From NCBI GenBank assembly GCA_965220695.1, contig OZ244838.1, positions 2,356,001 through 2,420,000 on the forward strand: a DNA stretch of 64,000 bases, read 5' to 3'. This DNA is from UBA9620 sp965220695. Lineage in GTDB: Bacteria; Acidobacteriota; Vicinamibacteria; Vicinamibacterales; UBA8438. Shown one piece after another: positions 49,601-59,194 of the stretch; the stretch's first letter is position 1, and every line of letters starts with the position of its first letter. Under the pieces are notes generated by a model, which saw only the letters and a program-made list of their open reading frames with translations, did no database searches and had not been told where the DNA came from. The position numbers were made by a program, and so were the translations under genes.

Positions 49601-51461
49601 TCTGCTGTTCGCCGCGACCGTCAAGGTCTCGCTGGTCCTGCTGGCCGGGCTGGTGGTCGCCGGGCTCCTCCGGCGACGGTCCGCCGCCGCGCGGCACTGG
49701 GTGCTGTCGGTGGCGGTGCTGTGCGCCCTGCTGCTGCCGGCCGTGTGGGCGGTCGGGCCCACCTGGTCCATGCCGTCGGCCGTGCCGCCGGTCGAGGTCA
49801 TGTGGTCGGGCTCGATCGAGGCGCTGCTCGGCGGCGCGAACGCCGCGGACGGTGCGCCGGCGACCGGTTCTCCGGCGTCGGGCCAGGTGGCGTCGGGCCC
49901 GCGTGGTCCCAGCGTGTCCGGTGCGTCGGACCGGCCCACCCGGCCCTCCTCCGGCCGGCGATCCGGTCCGGCGATCAACGTGATCTCCGTGTGGCTGGCC
50001 GGCGCCGGCGCCGGGGTCGCGCTGCTGCTGGTAGGGTTCGCGCGACTGGCCTGGCTGCGCGGCCGCGCCACGCCGGTGGTCGGGGGGCCCTGGCGCGCGC
50101 TGGCCGACGAGATTGGCGGCGCGCTCGGTCTGGCGCGGCCCGTCCAGGTGCTGCAGAGCCGCCATCCGACGTTGCTGGCGACCTGGGGCCTGGTGCGGCC
50201 GAAGGTCCTGCTACCGGCCGGCGCCGAGCGCTGGCCCGGGCCGCGCATGCGGGTGGTCCTCGCGCACGAGCTGGCCCACGTGAGGCGGGGCGATTGGGCG
50301 TGGCAGGTGTGCGCCGAGCTGCTCCGCGCGGCGCTGTGGTTCAACCCGTTGACCTGGATCGTGCTCCGGCGCCAGCGGCGCGACAGCGAGCTCGCCTGCG
50401 ACGACGAGGTGCTCGGTCTCGGGGTGGCCGGCCCCGCCTATGCGTCCCAGTTGCTGGACCTGGTGCAGGTCCTGCGGTCGCGTCGGACGCTCTGGTCACC
50501 CGGTGTGGCCATGGCCCGTCCCTCCGGTTTCGAAAGGAGAATCGCCGCCATGATGAATCCGTCTCTTCGCCGGCAACCGCTCGCGCGCGGCACGCGCATG
50601 GCCATCGTTATCGCGGCGTCGTGCCTGACGGTCCCCCTCGCCATCCTGGCTCAACCGGGTCCGGCCAGCATCAGCGGAACGGTGGTCGATCCGGCCGGCC
50701 AGCCCTGGGCCGGAGCGCGGATCACGCTCGCGCCCGCGGGCGAGGCCTTGGTCGTTAGCGGCGACGTTGAGATAGCGATCTTCGGAGGGACAGAGAACCC
50801 GGCCAGACGGCTGTTCTGGATCAGATCCGTCGAGTCGCCGGATGGGCGGTTCGAAATCCGGAGCGACGATGCCGGTCGGGTGCTCGAGGTCCAGAGCGAC
50901 GATGCCGGCCGATTCGACATCCAGGACGTGCCCCCCGGCGACTACCGTCTCCGGGTCTGGCTTGCCGGCTTCGCGAACATTACGGAAGCGGTCACATTGC
51001 AGGCCGGCCAGCGCGAGCGTCGAGACTTCGTGCTGGCGATCCGATCACTGGAGGAGACCGTCAACGTGACGACCGCCGACTCGGAGCCGGTCGTGACGAC
51101 GCCGGGGGAAACACTTCTGAGGTTGCGACAATTGACCAACCGCGTGAGACTCGACCGCGGACGGTTGAAGCTGCCTGTCAAAGTGCAGGGGCTGGACGCC
51201 CCCGCGTATCCGCAAGAGCTCCGGCGTCTCGGCGTGGAGGGCAAGGTGATTGTCGAGGGGATCGTGGCCACCGACGGATCGCTGCAGGTGCTGAACGTGC
51301 TGGCGCCGGTCAACCCCGACTCGCTCACGGCGGTGCAACCGGAGCTGGCGCGCGCGGCGGTCACCCTGGTTCGCCAGTGGCAGTACGAGCCGGGGTTGCT
51401 GAACGACGTGGCGGTCGACCTGCCCATCACGGTGACCGTCAACTTCGTCGGCGAGTCGTAA
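49590..51461 (+). CDS. M56 (BlaR1/MecR1-like) peptidase with CarboxypepD_reg and TonB-C domains
   Basis: 623 residues. The N-terminal membrane helices (about 5-25, 33-55 and 130-155) surround an M56 zinc peptidase domain with VLAHELAHVRRGD (about 224-236) and the downstream ELACDDEVLG. A further helix (about 330-350) is followed by a carboxypeptidase-regulatory-like domain (about 352-480, SISGTVVDPAGQPWAGARI) and a TonB C-terminal-type domain (about 525-620, PAYPQELRRLGVEGKVIVEG, ending LPITVTVNF). The membrane sensor would degrade the BlaI partner. No penicillin-binding sensor domain of BlaR1 type is seen, so the signal is different and unknown. Confidence 0.85.
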   Translation: MTADLLFAATVKVSLVLLAGLVVAGLLRRRSAAARHWVLSVAVLCALLLPAVWAVGPTWSMPSAVPPVEVMWSGSIEALLGGANAADGAPATGSPASGQVASGPRGPSVSGASDRPTRPSSGRRSGPAINVISVWLAGAGAGVALLLVGFARLAWLRGRATPVVGGPWRALADEIGGALGLARPVQVLQSRHPTLLATWGLVRPKVLLPAGAERWPGPRMRVVLAHELAHVRRGDWAWQVCAELLRAALWFNPLTWIVLRRQRRDSELACDDEVLGLGVAGPAYASQLLDLVQVLRSRRTLWSPGVAMARPSGFERRIAAMMNPSLRRQPLARGTRMAIVIAASCLTVPLAILAQPGPASISGTVVDPAGQPWAGARITLAPAGEALVVSGDVEIAIFGGTENPARRLFWIRSVESPDGRFEIRSDDAGRVLEVQSDDAGRFDIQDVPPGDYRLRVWLAGFANITEAVTLQAGQRERRDFVLAIRSLEETVNVTTADSEPVVTTPGETLLRLRQLTNRVRLDRGRLKLPVKVQGLDAPAYPQELRRLGVEGKVIVEGIVATDGSLQVLNVLAPVNPDSLTAVQPELARAAVTLVRQWQYEPGLLNDVAVDLPITVTVNFVGES

Positions 51462-51606
51462 CCGCCCGAGGTGACCGTCCCGCGGCAGCCCGCGCTGGAC
51501 CTCCATCCTGGTTTCTGTCTGGCAGAGGCCGCGTGTTTTCTCAATGCTCTGAAGACAATGGCAAGGCGAACGGTGATGTCATAACGAGAAAGCCTGTGGC
51601 GTGTAG

Positions 51607-51792
51607 CCGACGGCGGCGTTGCTAGCGCCTGAAGATTTTGGAATCGTGTTCCTGCTTCGGCGAGGGACATCCTACACAATTGGTGTCGACTGGGTGGGGG
51701 CTGAAGGCTCCTCACTGGCGGTCTTTGCTTCGGATGGCGGCGCTCAGTTCATCCAGGTGATCGCCGAGTATTGGTACCATGCGCCCGTTTGA
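51607..51792 (+). pseudogene. Possible C-terminal gene remnant
   Basis: In a 360-bp gap (51462-51821) without complete genes, a frame open from after a TAG at 51604 to TGA at 51790 reads GIVFLLRRGTSYTIGVDWVG and ends IAEYWYHAPV. It has no standard start and its family is not recognised. It may be the tail of a lost gene. Confidence 0.3.
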
Positions 51793-51821
51793 ACCGGCCA
51801 CGAGCATCTGACGCTTCGCGA

Positions 51822-52198
51822 TCACCTGTCAGAGGCGAGCGTCGCCAACATCTGCTGGAGTTGTTCGCGCGGGAACCACCGTCCACGTGCCATGACGCCG
51901 ACTGGCTGTGCGAGATAGCCGATATCCTGAAGCGGGTTTCCTTCGACCAACAGCAGGTCAGCCCGCTTCCCGGCGGCGACGGTGCCGAACTCCTCCTCCT
52001 TCGCCAGGAATGCCGCGGGCGCGACCGTGGCCGCGCGCATGGCCTCGTAGGGGCTGAGACCGCTTTCGATCAGCAGCCGCAATTCGTGATTCAACGACGC
52101 GCCTGGAGCGATCCGCGGAAACCCCATGGCATCGGTCCCCGCCATCAGAGGCACGCCCGCTCGATGCAATGCACCGGCATCCTCCATCATGAAGTCAG
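51822..52198 (-). pseudogene. C-terminal fragment of an amidohydrolase
   Basis: About 122 codons. LHRAGVPLMAGTDAMG carries the late metal-binding Asp of amidohydrolases, followed by GLSPYEAMRAATVAPAAFLA and VAAGKRADLLLVEGNPL, the canonical end of the family. The upstream three quarters, including the H-x-H metal site, is missing: homology stops at 52198, exactly where repeat copy C begins. Confidence 0.85.
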
Positions 52199-52294
52199 GA
52201 CGATAGTCCGTATTAGCGTGCTCTCGGTCATCCCAACCCCGCTGTTCTTCGACCCGGCCCTCCCCTGGACCCCGTCACGCTCACGCCGCCCGAA
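52199..52294 (+). repeat. 96-bp dispersed repeat, copy C
   Basis: Same sequence and orientation as copy D apart from one base (CTCCCC versus CTCTCC). It lies exactly at the broken edge of the amidohydrolase fragment and about 150 bp before a cyclase fragment, so it marks a deletion or insertion junction. Confidence 0.9.
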
Positions 52295-52308
52295 CAGAAG
52301 ATGCGCGC

Positions 52309-52692
52309 GTGATGGCGCTTACCGACGACATCCCGGCGCGCGCTGCCGCGCGGGCCGTTCCGCTCTTCTGCCGCCTGTCGATCGAGGCAGCGTGCACGGA
52401 GGCAGTACGCCGCCGCCGCCGCATCGGACGTGGCGAATCGCACTCCGGCGTGAAGGAAACGCTATTAGGTGCGCGAACGCTGCTGCAGAAGCTGGCCCTG
52501 GCGAACCCCGATCCCGCGATTTCGCTTCCGGTTCATCAGATCATGCTCGTCGTCAACGGCATTCATCTGGTGGAACGGATGAAGCTGGACGAACTGGCGG
52601 CGAGTGGTGTCTACGAGTTCGCTTTCATCGTGCAACCGTTGAAGATTCAGGGAGCGACGGGTTCCACTGTCGTTCCGGTCGCCGTCTACTGA
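52309..52692 (+). pseudogene. C-terminal fragment of a cyclase-family (kynurenine formamidase-like) gene
   Basis: The end of the frame, LPVHQIMLVVNGIHLVERMK..FIVQPLKIQGATGSTVVPV, matches the last 70 residues of metal-dependent cyclases. The first 45 residues (ARAAARAVPLFCRLS) do not resemble any cyclase, so the N-terminal two thirds with the metal ligands is missing. The frame is open from an ATG at 52309, but this start is likely accidental. Confidence 0.6.
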
Positions 52693-52784
52693 ACCGTTCG
52701 AAAACCGCTCTCTGACCGCGGCCGGCGGATTCACAATAGAATTGGCGCGGCTCGTCAGACTCCGACTTCCTGGAAGGTGCCGAA

Positions 52785-53252
52785 ATGGCGTTGTTGAATC
52801 TGAATGTCGATGGCCGGACCCGCGTTGTGGACGTGGACCCGGCAACCCCGCTTCTCTATGTGCTCACCGACGACCTGGCACTGCGCGACCCGAAATTTGG
52901 CTGCGGTCTGGGCCAGTGCGGCGCCTGCACGGTCATAGCCGACGGTCAGGCGATCCGATCGTGTATCACGCCCGTCGAACAGGTTGCCGATGAGGCCATC
53001 GTTTCTCTTGAGGGGCTGGGTACTCCCGACGGTCCGCATCCGATCCAGCAGGCGTTCATCGATGAGCAGGCCATACAGTGCGGCTTCTGCATGAACGGCG
53101 TCATTCTCACCGCAAAGGCTTTTCTGGATCGCAATCCCGATGCAACGGACGATCGGTTGCGCGAAGCGCTGTCCACCGTCCTGTGCCGATGCGGCACGAA
53201 CGTCAGGATTCTGGAGGCGATACGCCGGTATACCCGGGAGGTGAGCGCATGA
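52785..53252 (+). CDS. (2Fe-2S) subunit of an aldehyde/isoquinoline oxidoreductase-type molybdenum enzyme
   Basis: 155 residues. A plant-type ferredoxin cluster site (Cys40, 45, 48 and 60, in GCGLGQCGACTV) is followed by a second cluster site (QCGFCMNGVIL Cys99/102 and CRCGTN Cys134/136), as in the small subunits of xanthine dehydrogenase-family enzymes. It passes electrons from the Mo site of the next gene's product to a carrier. GGAAGG upstream of the ATG supports the start. The stop overlaps the large-subunit start (ATGA). Confidence 0.93.
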   Translation: MALLNLNVDGRTRVVDVDPATPLLYVLTDDLALRDPKFGCGLGQCGACTVIADGQAIRSCITPVEQVADEAIVSLEGLGTPDGPHPIQQAFIDEQAIQCGFCMNGVILTAKAFLDRNPDATDDRLREALSTVLCRCGTNVRILEAIRRYTREVSA

Positions 53253-55594
53253 GACCCGCCGGAACAATGTGGAACGACGATGCCCTGGCGGTGCTCGATT
53301 CGGCTGGGCTTACCCGCCGCGGCTTCCTGAAAACCTCGGGTGCGTTGATTGTCGGGTTCAGTGCCCTGGGCCGTACGACGGCGGCGGTTTACGGGCAGGG
53401 AATCAATGGGGCGGGCAACGACGATCTGGATGGCTGGATTGCGATCCGCGCCGACGGTGGCGTGACCGCGTACACGGGCAAGTGCGAACTTGGGCATGGG
53501 CTCTACACGGTGCAGAGCCAACTCATCGCGGAAGAACTCGGAGTGGCCTTCGATCGGGTGACGTTGATTCAGTGCGATACCGAGTTGACGCCCGACCAGG
53601 GAACGACTTCGGGTGCGCAGTCGCATCCAGCCAACTTCAATCGCGCGAATCTGGCATTGGCGGCGGCCACGGCACGCGAGGCGTTGGTGGAGCGTGCGGC
53701 GAATGAACTCGGCGCGTCCGCGGATGAACTTGAAATCGAAAACGGCGTGGTTCGCGTTGTGTCCGAACCCGAACGTCAAGTGGGGTACGGAGCATTGATC
53801 GGTGGGCGGGCTTTTGCCATGACGCTCGATCCGGCCGCCCAGCGAAAACATCCCGGCACATGGACCGTACTGGGCCAACCCGTGCCGCGCGTGGAGATTC
53901 CCGACATTGCGGCCGGGCGGTTCGAATATGTCCACAACGTTAGGGTGGACGGCATGTTGCATGGGCGCGTCGTACGTCCCCCGGTGGTCGGCGCCACCGT
54001 GATCGACGTCAATCGAAGCTCGGTCCAGGGAATGCCGGGCCTCGTTCAAATCGTCACGCGGAACAACTTCGTCGGCGTGGTGGCCGAAAAGACCTGGCAG
54101 GCCGTCCAGGCCGCGGAACGGCTTGAAGTGTCCTGGTCGACTCCGGATGCGCCGCTTCCCGCACAGGAGGGGTACCACGACTGGTTGAGAAATCGGACGG
54201 CCACACGCGACACGCTGATTGTGGACTCGCAGGACGTGGACCGGAACCTTGACGGTGCCGCGACTCGAATGGAGGCCACCTATCGCTATCCCTATCAGAT
54301 GCACGCGTCCATCGGCAGCGCGTGCGCCGTGGCCGAGGTTCGGGAGACGAGCGCGACGGTATGGTCCGCCACCCAGGCCGTATACCCTCTCAGGAACACC
54401 GTGGGAATGGTCCTGGGACTCGACCCTCATAACGTTCGCGTGATCTTTCGGATGGGGGCGGGCTGCTACGGCGTCAATGGTGCGGACACCGTGTCGTACG
54501 ACGCCGCGCTTCTGTCTCAGGCGGTGGGCCGGCCCGTTCGCGTGCAACTCAGCCGCAAGGACGAGATGGCATGGGAAAACTACGGCAACGCCTTCGTCAT
54601 CGACGAGAGGGCCGGATTGAACGGCGATGGCGATATTGTGGCGTGGGATCACGAATCGTGGTCGCCCAACCGGGGCAGCCGTCCCCGGATGAATCGGCCC
54701 GGCAACGTGGTGACGGGGTTTCTGGCTGGTTTCGAGCCGGCGCCGTTTGCCGCGAGGAGCCCCGCGCCGCAGCCGTCGAACTTCAACAATGGAAGCAACG
54801 GGGCGCCGTCGTACGTCACCGGCGAAGTCCGCGGCGTTCAGGGAGGAACCGGAACCATCCGCAGCCAGCGGGTTCTGACGCATACCGTCCCGTCTCCGTT
54901 CTTTACAGGTCCGCTCCGGTCGCCGGCGCGCCTCCAGAACACCTTTGCGCACGAGTCGTTCGTGGACGAGATCGCCGCGTCGATTCAGGCCGACCCCGTC
55001 GCCTACCGTCTGCGTCATCTCCGCGACCCCCGATTGATCGAGGTGGTGGAAGCCGCCGCCGCACGCGCCAACTGGGTCGCGCGCCCCTCCCCCGAGGCCG
55101 GCAATCCCCGGACGGGCGTGGTATCGGGTCGAGGCATATCCTGTGTCTTCTACGAAGGCGATAACGGGTATTGCGCCATGGTCGCCGAGGTCGAAGTGGA
55201 TCAGGGCACCGGCGCGGTTGAAGTCCGCAGACTCACGATCGCCAACGACAGCGGACCAATCTCGAATCCGGACGGTCTTAGAAACCAGCTTGAAGGCGGT
55301 GCGTTGCACGGGGTCAGCCGGACGTTGTTGGAAGAGGTCACGTGGGACGACGAAAAGATCACGTCCATCGATTGGCGGACGTACCGCCCCCTGTACCTCG
55401 GCGCCGCCGTTCCCGAGATCCAGACCGTCCTGATCGATCGGACCGAAGGCGAAGCCATGGGCGCGGGCGAAACTGCCGTGACCGTAGTGGCCGGCGCGGT
55501 TGCCAATGCCATATTCGATGCCACGGGCGTCCGTCTCCGCCAGGTTCCGTTCACCCCCGAGCGGGTGCGGGCCGGACTCGAAGCGCGAGGTTGA
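53249..55594 (+). CDS. Molybdopterin-binding large subunit, Tat-exported (IorB-like)
   Basis: 781 residues. A Tat signal LTRRGFLKTSGALIVG (twin Arg 23-24) sends the heterodimer to the periplasm, with the 2Fe-2S subunit presumably hitchhiking. The xanthine dehydrogenase-fold molybdenum domains include GKCELGHGLYTVQSQLIAEE, MGAGCYGVNGADTVSYDAA and the catalytic Glu in MGAGETAV (about 740). The type with fused domains and no FAD subunit matches isoquinoline 1-oxidoreductase-like or aldehyde dehydrogenases. The substrate is unknown, and no cytochrome c subunit or XdhC-type maturation gene is adjacent. It overlaps the small subunit by 4 bp. Confidence 0.9.
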   Translation: MRPAGTMWNDDALAVLDSAGLTRRGFLKTSGALIVGFSALGRTTAAVYGQGINGAGNDDLDGWIAIRADGGVTAYTGKCELGHGLYTVQSQLIAEELGVAFDRVTLIQCDTELTPDQGTTSGAQSHPANFNRANLALAAATAREALVERAANELGASADELEIENGVVRVVSEPERQVGYGALIGGRAFAMTLDPAAQRKHPGTWTVLGQPVPRVEIPDIAAGRFEYVHNVRVDGMLHGRVVRPPVVGATVIDVNRSSVQGMPGLVQIVTRNNFVGVVAEKTWQAVQAAERLEVSWSTPDAPLPAQEGYHDWLRNRTATRDTLIVDSQDVDRNLDGAATRMEATYRYPYQMHASIGSACAVAEVRETSATVWSATQAVYPLRNTVGMVLGLDPHNVRVIFRMGAGCYGVNGADTVSYDAALLSQAVGRPVRVQLSRKDEMAWENYGNAFVIDERAGLNGDGDIVAWDHESWSPNRGSRPRMNRPGNVVTGFLAGFEPAPFAARSPAPQPSNFNNGSNGAPSYVTGEVRGVQGGTGTIRSQRVLTHTVPSPFFTGPLRSPARLQNTFAHESFVDEIAASIQADPVAYRLRHLRDPRLIEVVEAAAARANWVARPSPEAGNPRTGVVSGRGISCVFYEGDNGYCAMVAEVEVDQGTGAVEVRRLTIANDSGPISNPDGLRNQLEGGALHGVSRTLLEEVTWDDEKITSIDWRTYRPLYLGAAVPEIQTVLIDRTEGEAMGAGETAVTVVAGAVANAIFDATGVRLRQVPFTPERVRAGLEARG

Positions 55595-55633
55595 GTCTGG
55601 TTTTCAGGAGGGAGGGCGGCGCGGTTGGGCCGC

Positions 55634-55800
55634 TCAATGGGTGAATAGCGGCACGTCCCGGCCGTCCAGATAGTCGAGCAGCACGTCGACCGCCGAGTTC
55701 GCGAACTGTTCGTATCCATGGTCCGTCGGCCAGCCGATATGCGGGGTAAGAACGCCGATATGCGGGGTAAGAACGACGTTGTCCAGACGGACGGCGAATC
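55634..55800 (-). pseudogene. C-terminal fragment of a D-2-hydroxyacid dehydrogenase
   Basis: About 50 codons end LDNVVLTPHIG..WPTDHGYEQFANSAVDVL and LDGRDVPLFTH, the NAD-binding family C-terminus with the catalytic His in TPHIG. A 21-bp tandem duplication (CCGATATGCGGGGTAAGAACG twice on the plus strand) duplicates VLTPHIG. The sequence upstream of about 55790 is unrelated, so most of the gene is gone. Confidence 0.8.
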
Positions 55801-55923
55801 GGAGAGAACGGCACACTGGATACCCCCGGACCGACCGATGGTGAAGCAACAGGTGACGAAGACAACGAAGACCCCGCGAGGAGCCTACACGGCCCGTCGA
55901 GCGTGGGCCGGCAACCCGCGAGC

Positions 55924-58408
55924 TCACTCGTCCTGGAGCGCGGTCAGGGGGTCGACGCGCACGGCACGCCGGGCGGGGAGGTAGCCGGCCACCGCCGCGA
56001 TCCCGGCCAGGACGATGATCGCCTGCACGATCGTGACCGGGTCGGTGGGGGCCAGACCGTGGATCAGGCTCGCCACGAAACGACCGGCCAGCAGCACCGT
56101 CCCGATCCCGGCCGCGACTCCCGCCGCGACGAGCACCAACGACTCGCGCAGCACCATCCAGGCGATACCCGTCGACGGTGCGCCGAGGGCCATCCGGATG
56201 CCGATCTCGTTGGTGCGCCGGGTCACGGTGTACGAGGCCAGCCCGAACAGCCCGATGGCGGCCAGCAACGTGGCGAGCCCGCCGAAGGCGGTATAGGCGA
56301 CGGCGTAGAGCCGCTCCTGGGACAACCGCGCCTCTATCGCCGCGGTCTGGGTGGTGACGTTCATGATCGGGAGCCGCGGATCGATCTGGCGGACGGTCTC
56401 GCGCACCGCCGGCGTCAGGGCGTTCGGCGGACCGTCGGTCCGGACCGCGAACGTGGCGGCGCGCACCGGAGACTGCACGGCGGAACGGAACACCGTCGGC
56501 GGCGCCGCGTCTCGGAGGTCGTCGTACCGGGTGTCCCGGACGACCCCGACGATCTCGACCTCGCCCCGCTCCTCCGGCCGGAATCCGAACCGCCGGCCGA
56601 CTACATCGTCGGTCCCGAACAGCTCCGTCGCGGCGGCGGCGTTGATCACCGCGACCCTTGGCGCTTCCCCGTCGTCGCGAGGCTCGAAGCCGCGTCCCGT
56701 GAGCAGCGGGATCTCCATCGTGTCGAAGAAGCCGGGGGCCACCGTCATCATGTGGGTGCTGTGACCTGCGCCGGTCTGCCCCTCGACATGGACGGTGCTC
56801 ATCCAGACCCCGCCGCCGAGCAGCGCGGTCTGCGCCATGGTGACCGATCGCACGCCGGGCAGTGCCCGCACGCGGTCGCCGATGCGGGCGTACAGCGAGA
56901 CCGACTCCTCGGGGCCGTAGCCGCTCCGGGTCGAGTCCATCTGGAACAGCAGCACCTGCTCGGGGTTGAACCCGACGTCGACGCCCCGCAGGTTGGCCAG
57001 AGTCTTCAGGAAGAGCCCGGCGCCGACGAGCAGCACGAGCGACACCGCGACCTGGGCCGCGATCAGGGCCCGGCTCAGCCGTGAGCGCGACAGCATCATG
57101 CTCCGGCTCTGCTCCTTGAGCGCGTCCGACGGATCGGCGCGGGTCGCGCGCAGGGCGGGCACGAGACTGAACACGATCCCGGCCGCGAGGCTGACCCCCC
57201 CCGCGAAGGCGAAGACCCGCCAGTCGAACGGGCTCGTCTGGCCGAACGGCAGCAGCCGGCGCGCCGCCCACGCGACGGGCAACGCAAGCGCCCCGCCAGT
57301 CGCTGACAGGAGCAGGCTCTCGGTCACCAGCTGCCGAATCAGCCGTCCGCGCGTCGCGCCGACCGACATGCGGATCGCCACCTCGCGCTGGCGTGACACG
57401 CCCCGCGACAGCAGCAGGGTGGCCACGTTGGCGCAAACGATGAGGAGCACGAGCACGACGACGACGCCGAGGATGAGCGCTTGGCCGGATGACCGGGGAT
57501 TGGCGTCGTAAAGACCCTGGCGGCCGGAATCGACGAGCAGCCGCAGCTCCGCGCTCCGGCTCCGCGCGCGCCCCCGCTCCTCCTCCGTCAGGTCGTCTCG
57601 GAACGACGCCAACGCCGATTGCGGGGCAGCCCGGAGTACCCCCTCCAGGTTGCCCCGCACTTGCGCTGGCGTCACCCCCGGCGTCAGCCGTCCCATGATC
57701 GGGAGCCACCAGACGGTCGCGTCCGCACGACGGTCGTCGCCTTCCGGCAACGACCGGCTGGCGAGCGGCAGATGCAGGTCGGCCGCCGCGCCGTCCGGCC
57801 GGTGGATACCGATGTAACCGCGCGGCAGCACGCCCACGATGGTGGTGGGGACGTCGTTTACGCGGATGACCGTGCCTATGGGGTTTCCTGCCGGGCCGAA
57901 TCGGCGTTCCCGGAATGAATGGCTGATCATGGCCACCGGCTCCGCCCCCGGCCGGTCGTCGTCCGGACCGATGGTGCGGCCGGCCGCCGGTCGCACGCCG
58001 AGCACACGGAAGTAGTCGCCCGTCGCGGCCAGGCCGGTTGCGATCTCGGCCCGTCCGTGGACCACCAAGGTTAACGACGTTGGCGCGACCGCGAACAGGC
58101 CGACAAGGGTCTCGTTGGCGTCACGCAGCGCTTCGAAGAGCGGGGTACGAAAAGGACGCCGAAACGCCCCTTGCCCCGGTAAAGCCGTAGGACATCATGG
58201 ACCGCACCGCGCCGTTGCCGCCGGTCCACCGCAGGCGCACGAGACCGTCGGGGTCCGGGACCGGAATGGTCCTGAAGAGCAGCCCGTCGACGGCGCTGAA
58301 GAGCGCGGTGTTGGCGCCGATGCCCAGGGAGAGCGAGACCAGCACCACGAGCGTCCACCCCTTGCCCTTCCCTAGCACTCGGACGGCATGACGAAGGTCT
58401 CGCAGCAT
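55924..58408 (-). pseudogene. ADOP-type MacB/FtsX duplicated permease, frameshifted
   Basis: About 825 codons in all. The N-terminus (MLRDLRHAVRVLGKGKGW, first helix, GIGANTALFSAVDGLL) and the main part (MacB-type periplasmic domain, FtsX helices near LILGVVVVLVLLIVCANVA, second periplasmic half, second FtsX) lie in different frames. The break is at 58121-58148: reading TTCGAAGCGCTGCGTGAC instead restores EALRDANETLVGLFAV. A strong GGAGGAGAAGGAG site precedes the ATG at 58408. Two FtsX halves on one chain without an ATPase are typical of acidobacterial orphan permeases. A one-base sequencing error is possible. Confidence 0.8.
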
Positions 58409-58701
58409 CGTTCTCCTTCTCCTCCCGTCGGACCTTTCCCGGTCCCGAATACCGTCTCGTGCGGCTCCGTTGGCTTCCGGCCGATCCTCAGCGGACTGAC
58501 GCCGCTACATGGCTCGCCCGCTTCGGTTGCGCCGCCCTCTGCTCTCCGGGCCGCCGACGCCGGAGAAACCACGTCCGTGCCAGGCGCGAACGATAGGAGC
58601 CTGCGCCGCCAGAATCGATGCGACAATTGTAGCCGTCAACTCGACGATTGGTGGTCTGCGCCCCTTGAGGTGGACGGTTTCGGTGGAAGGGCTAACAGGC
58701 G

Positions 58702-58768
58702 ATGGAGGCATTCGAAGGTGAACCGATAGCCCGACACCGCAGCTACAGCATCGCGTTCAAGCGCCAGG
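58702..58768 (+). mobile_element. 5' fragment of an IS transposase orfA (IS3-like)
   Basis: The ATG starts MEAFEGEPIARHRSYSIAFK, close to the N-termini of small IS3/IS66-type orfA proteins (RHRSYSxEFKRQ). It stops after about 23 codons where the 96-bp repeat copy D begins. About 290 bp upstream (58409-58701) show no gene and may include the original IS left end. Confidence 0.6.
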
Positions 58769-58864
58769 GACGATAGTCCGTATTAGCGTGCTCTCGGTCA
58801 TCCCAACCCCGCTGTTCTTCGACCCGGCCCTCTCCTGGACCCCGTCACGCTCACGCCGCCCGAA
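58769..58864 (+). repeat. 96-bp dispersed repeat, copy D
   Basis: It begins within or just after the truncated IS orfA. The following roughly 160 bp to the hemerythrin fragment hold no identified gene. Confidence 0.9.
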
Positions 58865-59024
58865 CCGGGTGGATTGCCGACTGTCCTCACACGGATTCGT
58901 CCCTGCAGCCCACCCGGGGCGCCAGATTCGCGCCAGGATTTCCACACGGGAGGTGATCGTCAAGCTCGAACGGGGCGCGCCAGGGCGGGCTGAAGGGGGC
59001 GCTGGGTGCACTTCGCGCGCGCAG

Positions 59025-59186
59025 GTCGGACTTGAAAAACTCGACCAGCCGCGGGACCTGCTGAGCCCGGTCCGTGGGCCAGTCGGCGCGCGGATTGGTC
59101 GCCCGGCCCAGGATCAGCCGCTGCGCCATGATGAGCCCGAAGTGGTGGTCGCGCGACAGCGGGACGAGGCTCTCGTGGCGCTTCAT
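59025..59186 (-). pseudogene. N-terminal fragment of a hemerythrin-domain protein
   Basis: MKRHESLVPLSRDHHFGLIM and the following helix to LVEFFKSDLR match the first helices of small bacterial hemerythrin-like proteins, including the first di-iron His pair (DHH). Homology stops after about 55 codons, in Pro-rich sequence. It starts 8 bp after the cytochrome c gene stop, so it was probably part of the same operon. Confidence 0.65.
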
Positions 59187-59194
59187 CCGTTTTT

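Noticed and set aside
51822..52190. The amidohydrolase fragment as an intact small gene
   Set aside because: It is only the family C-terminus, without the metal-binding H-x-H region, and its edge coincides with the repeat.
52946..55309. 787-codon minus-strand frame opposite the molybdenum subunit
   Set aside because: Shadow frame; the plus strand has Tat signal and catalytic motifs.
47593..58864. The 96-bp repeats as CRISPR, attC or diversity-generating template/variable pairs
   Set aside because: Only four copies with irregular spacing of 1.2-6.5 kb, no spacer array, no core sites of attC type, and differences are not adenine-biased.
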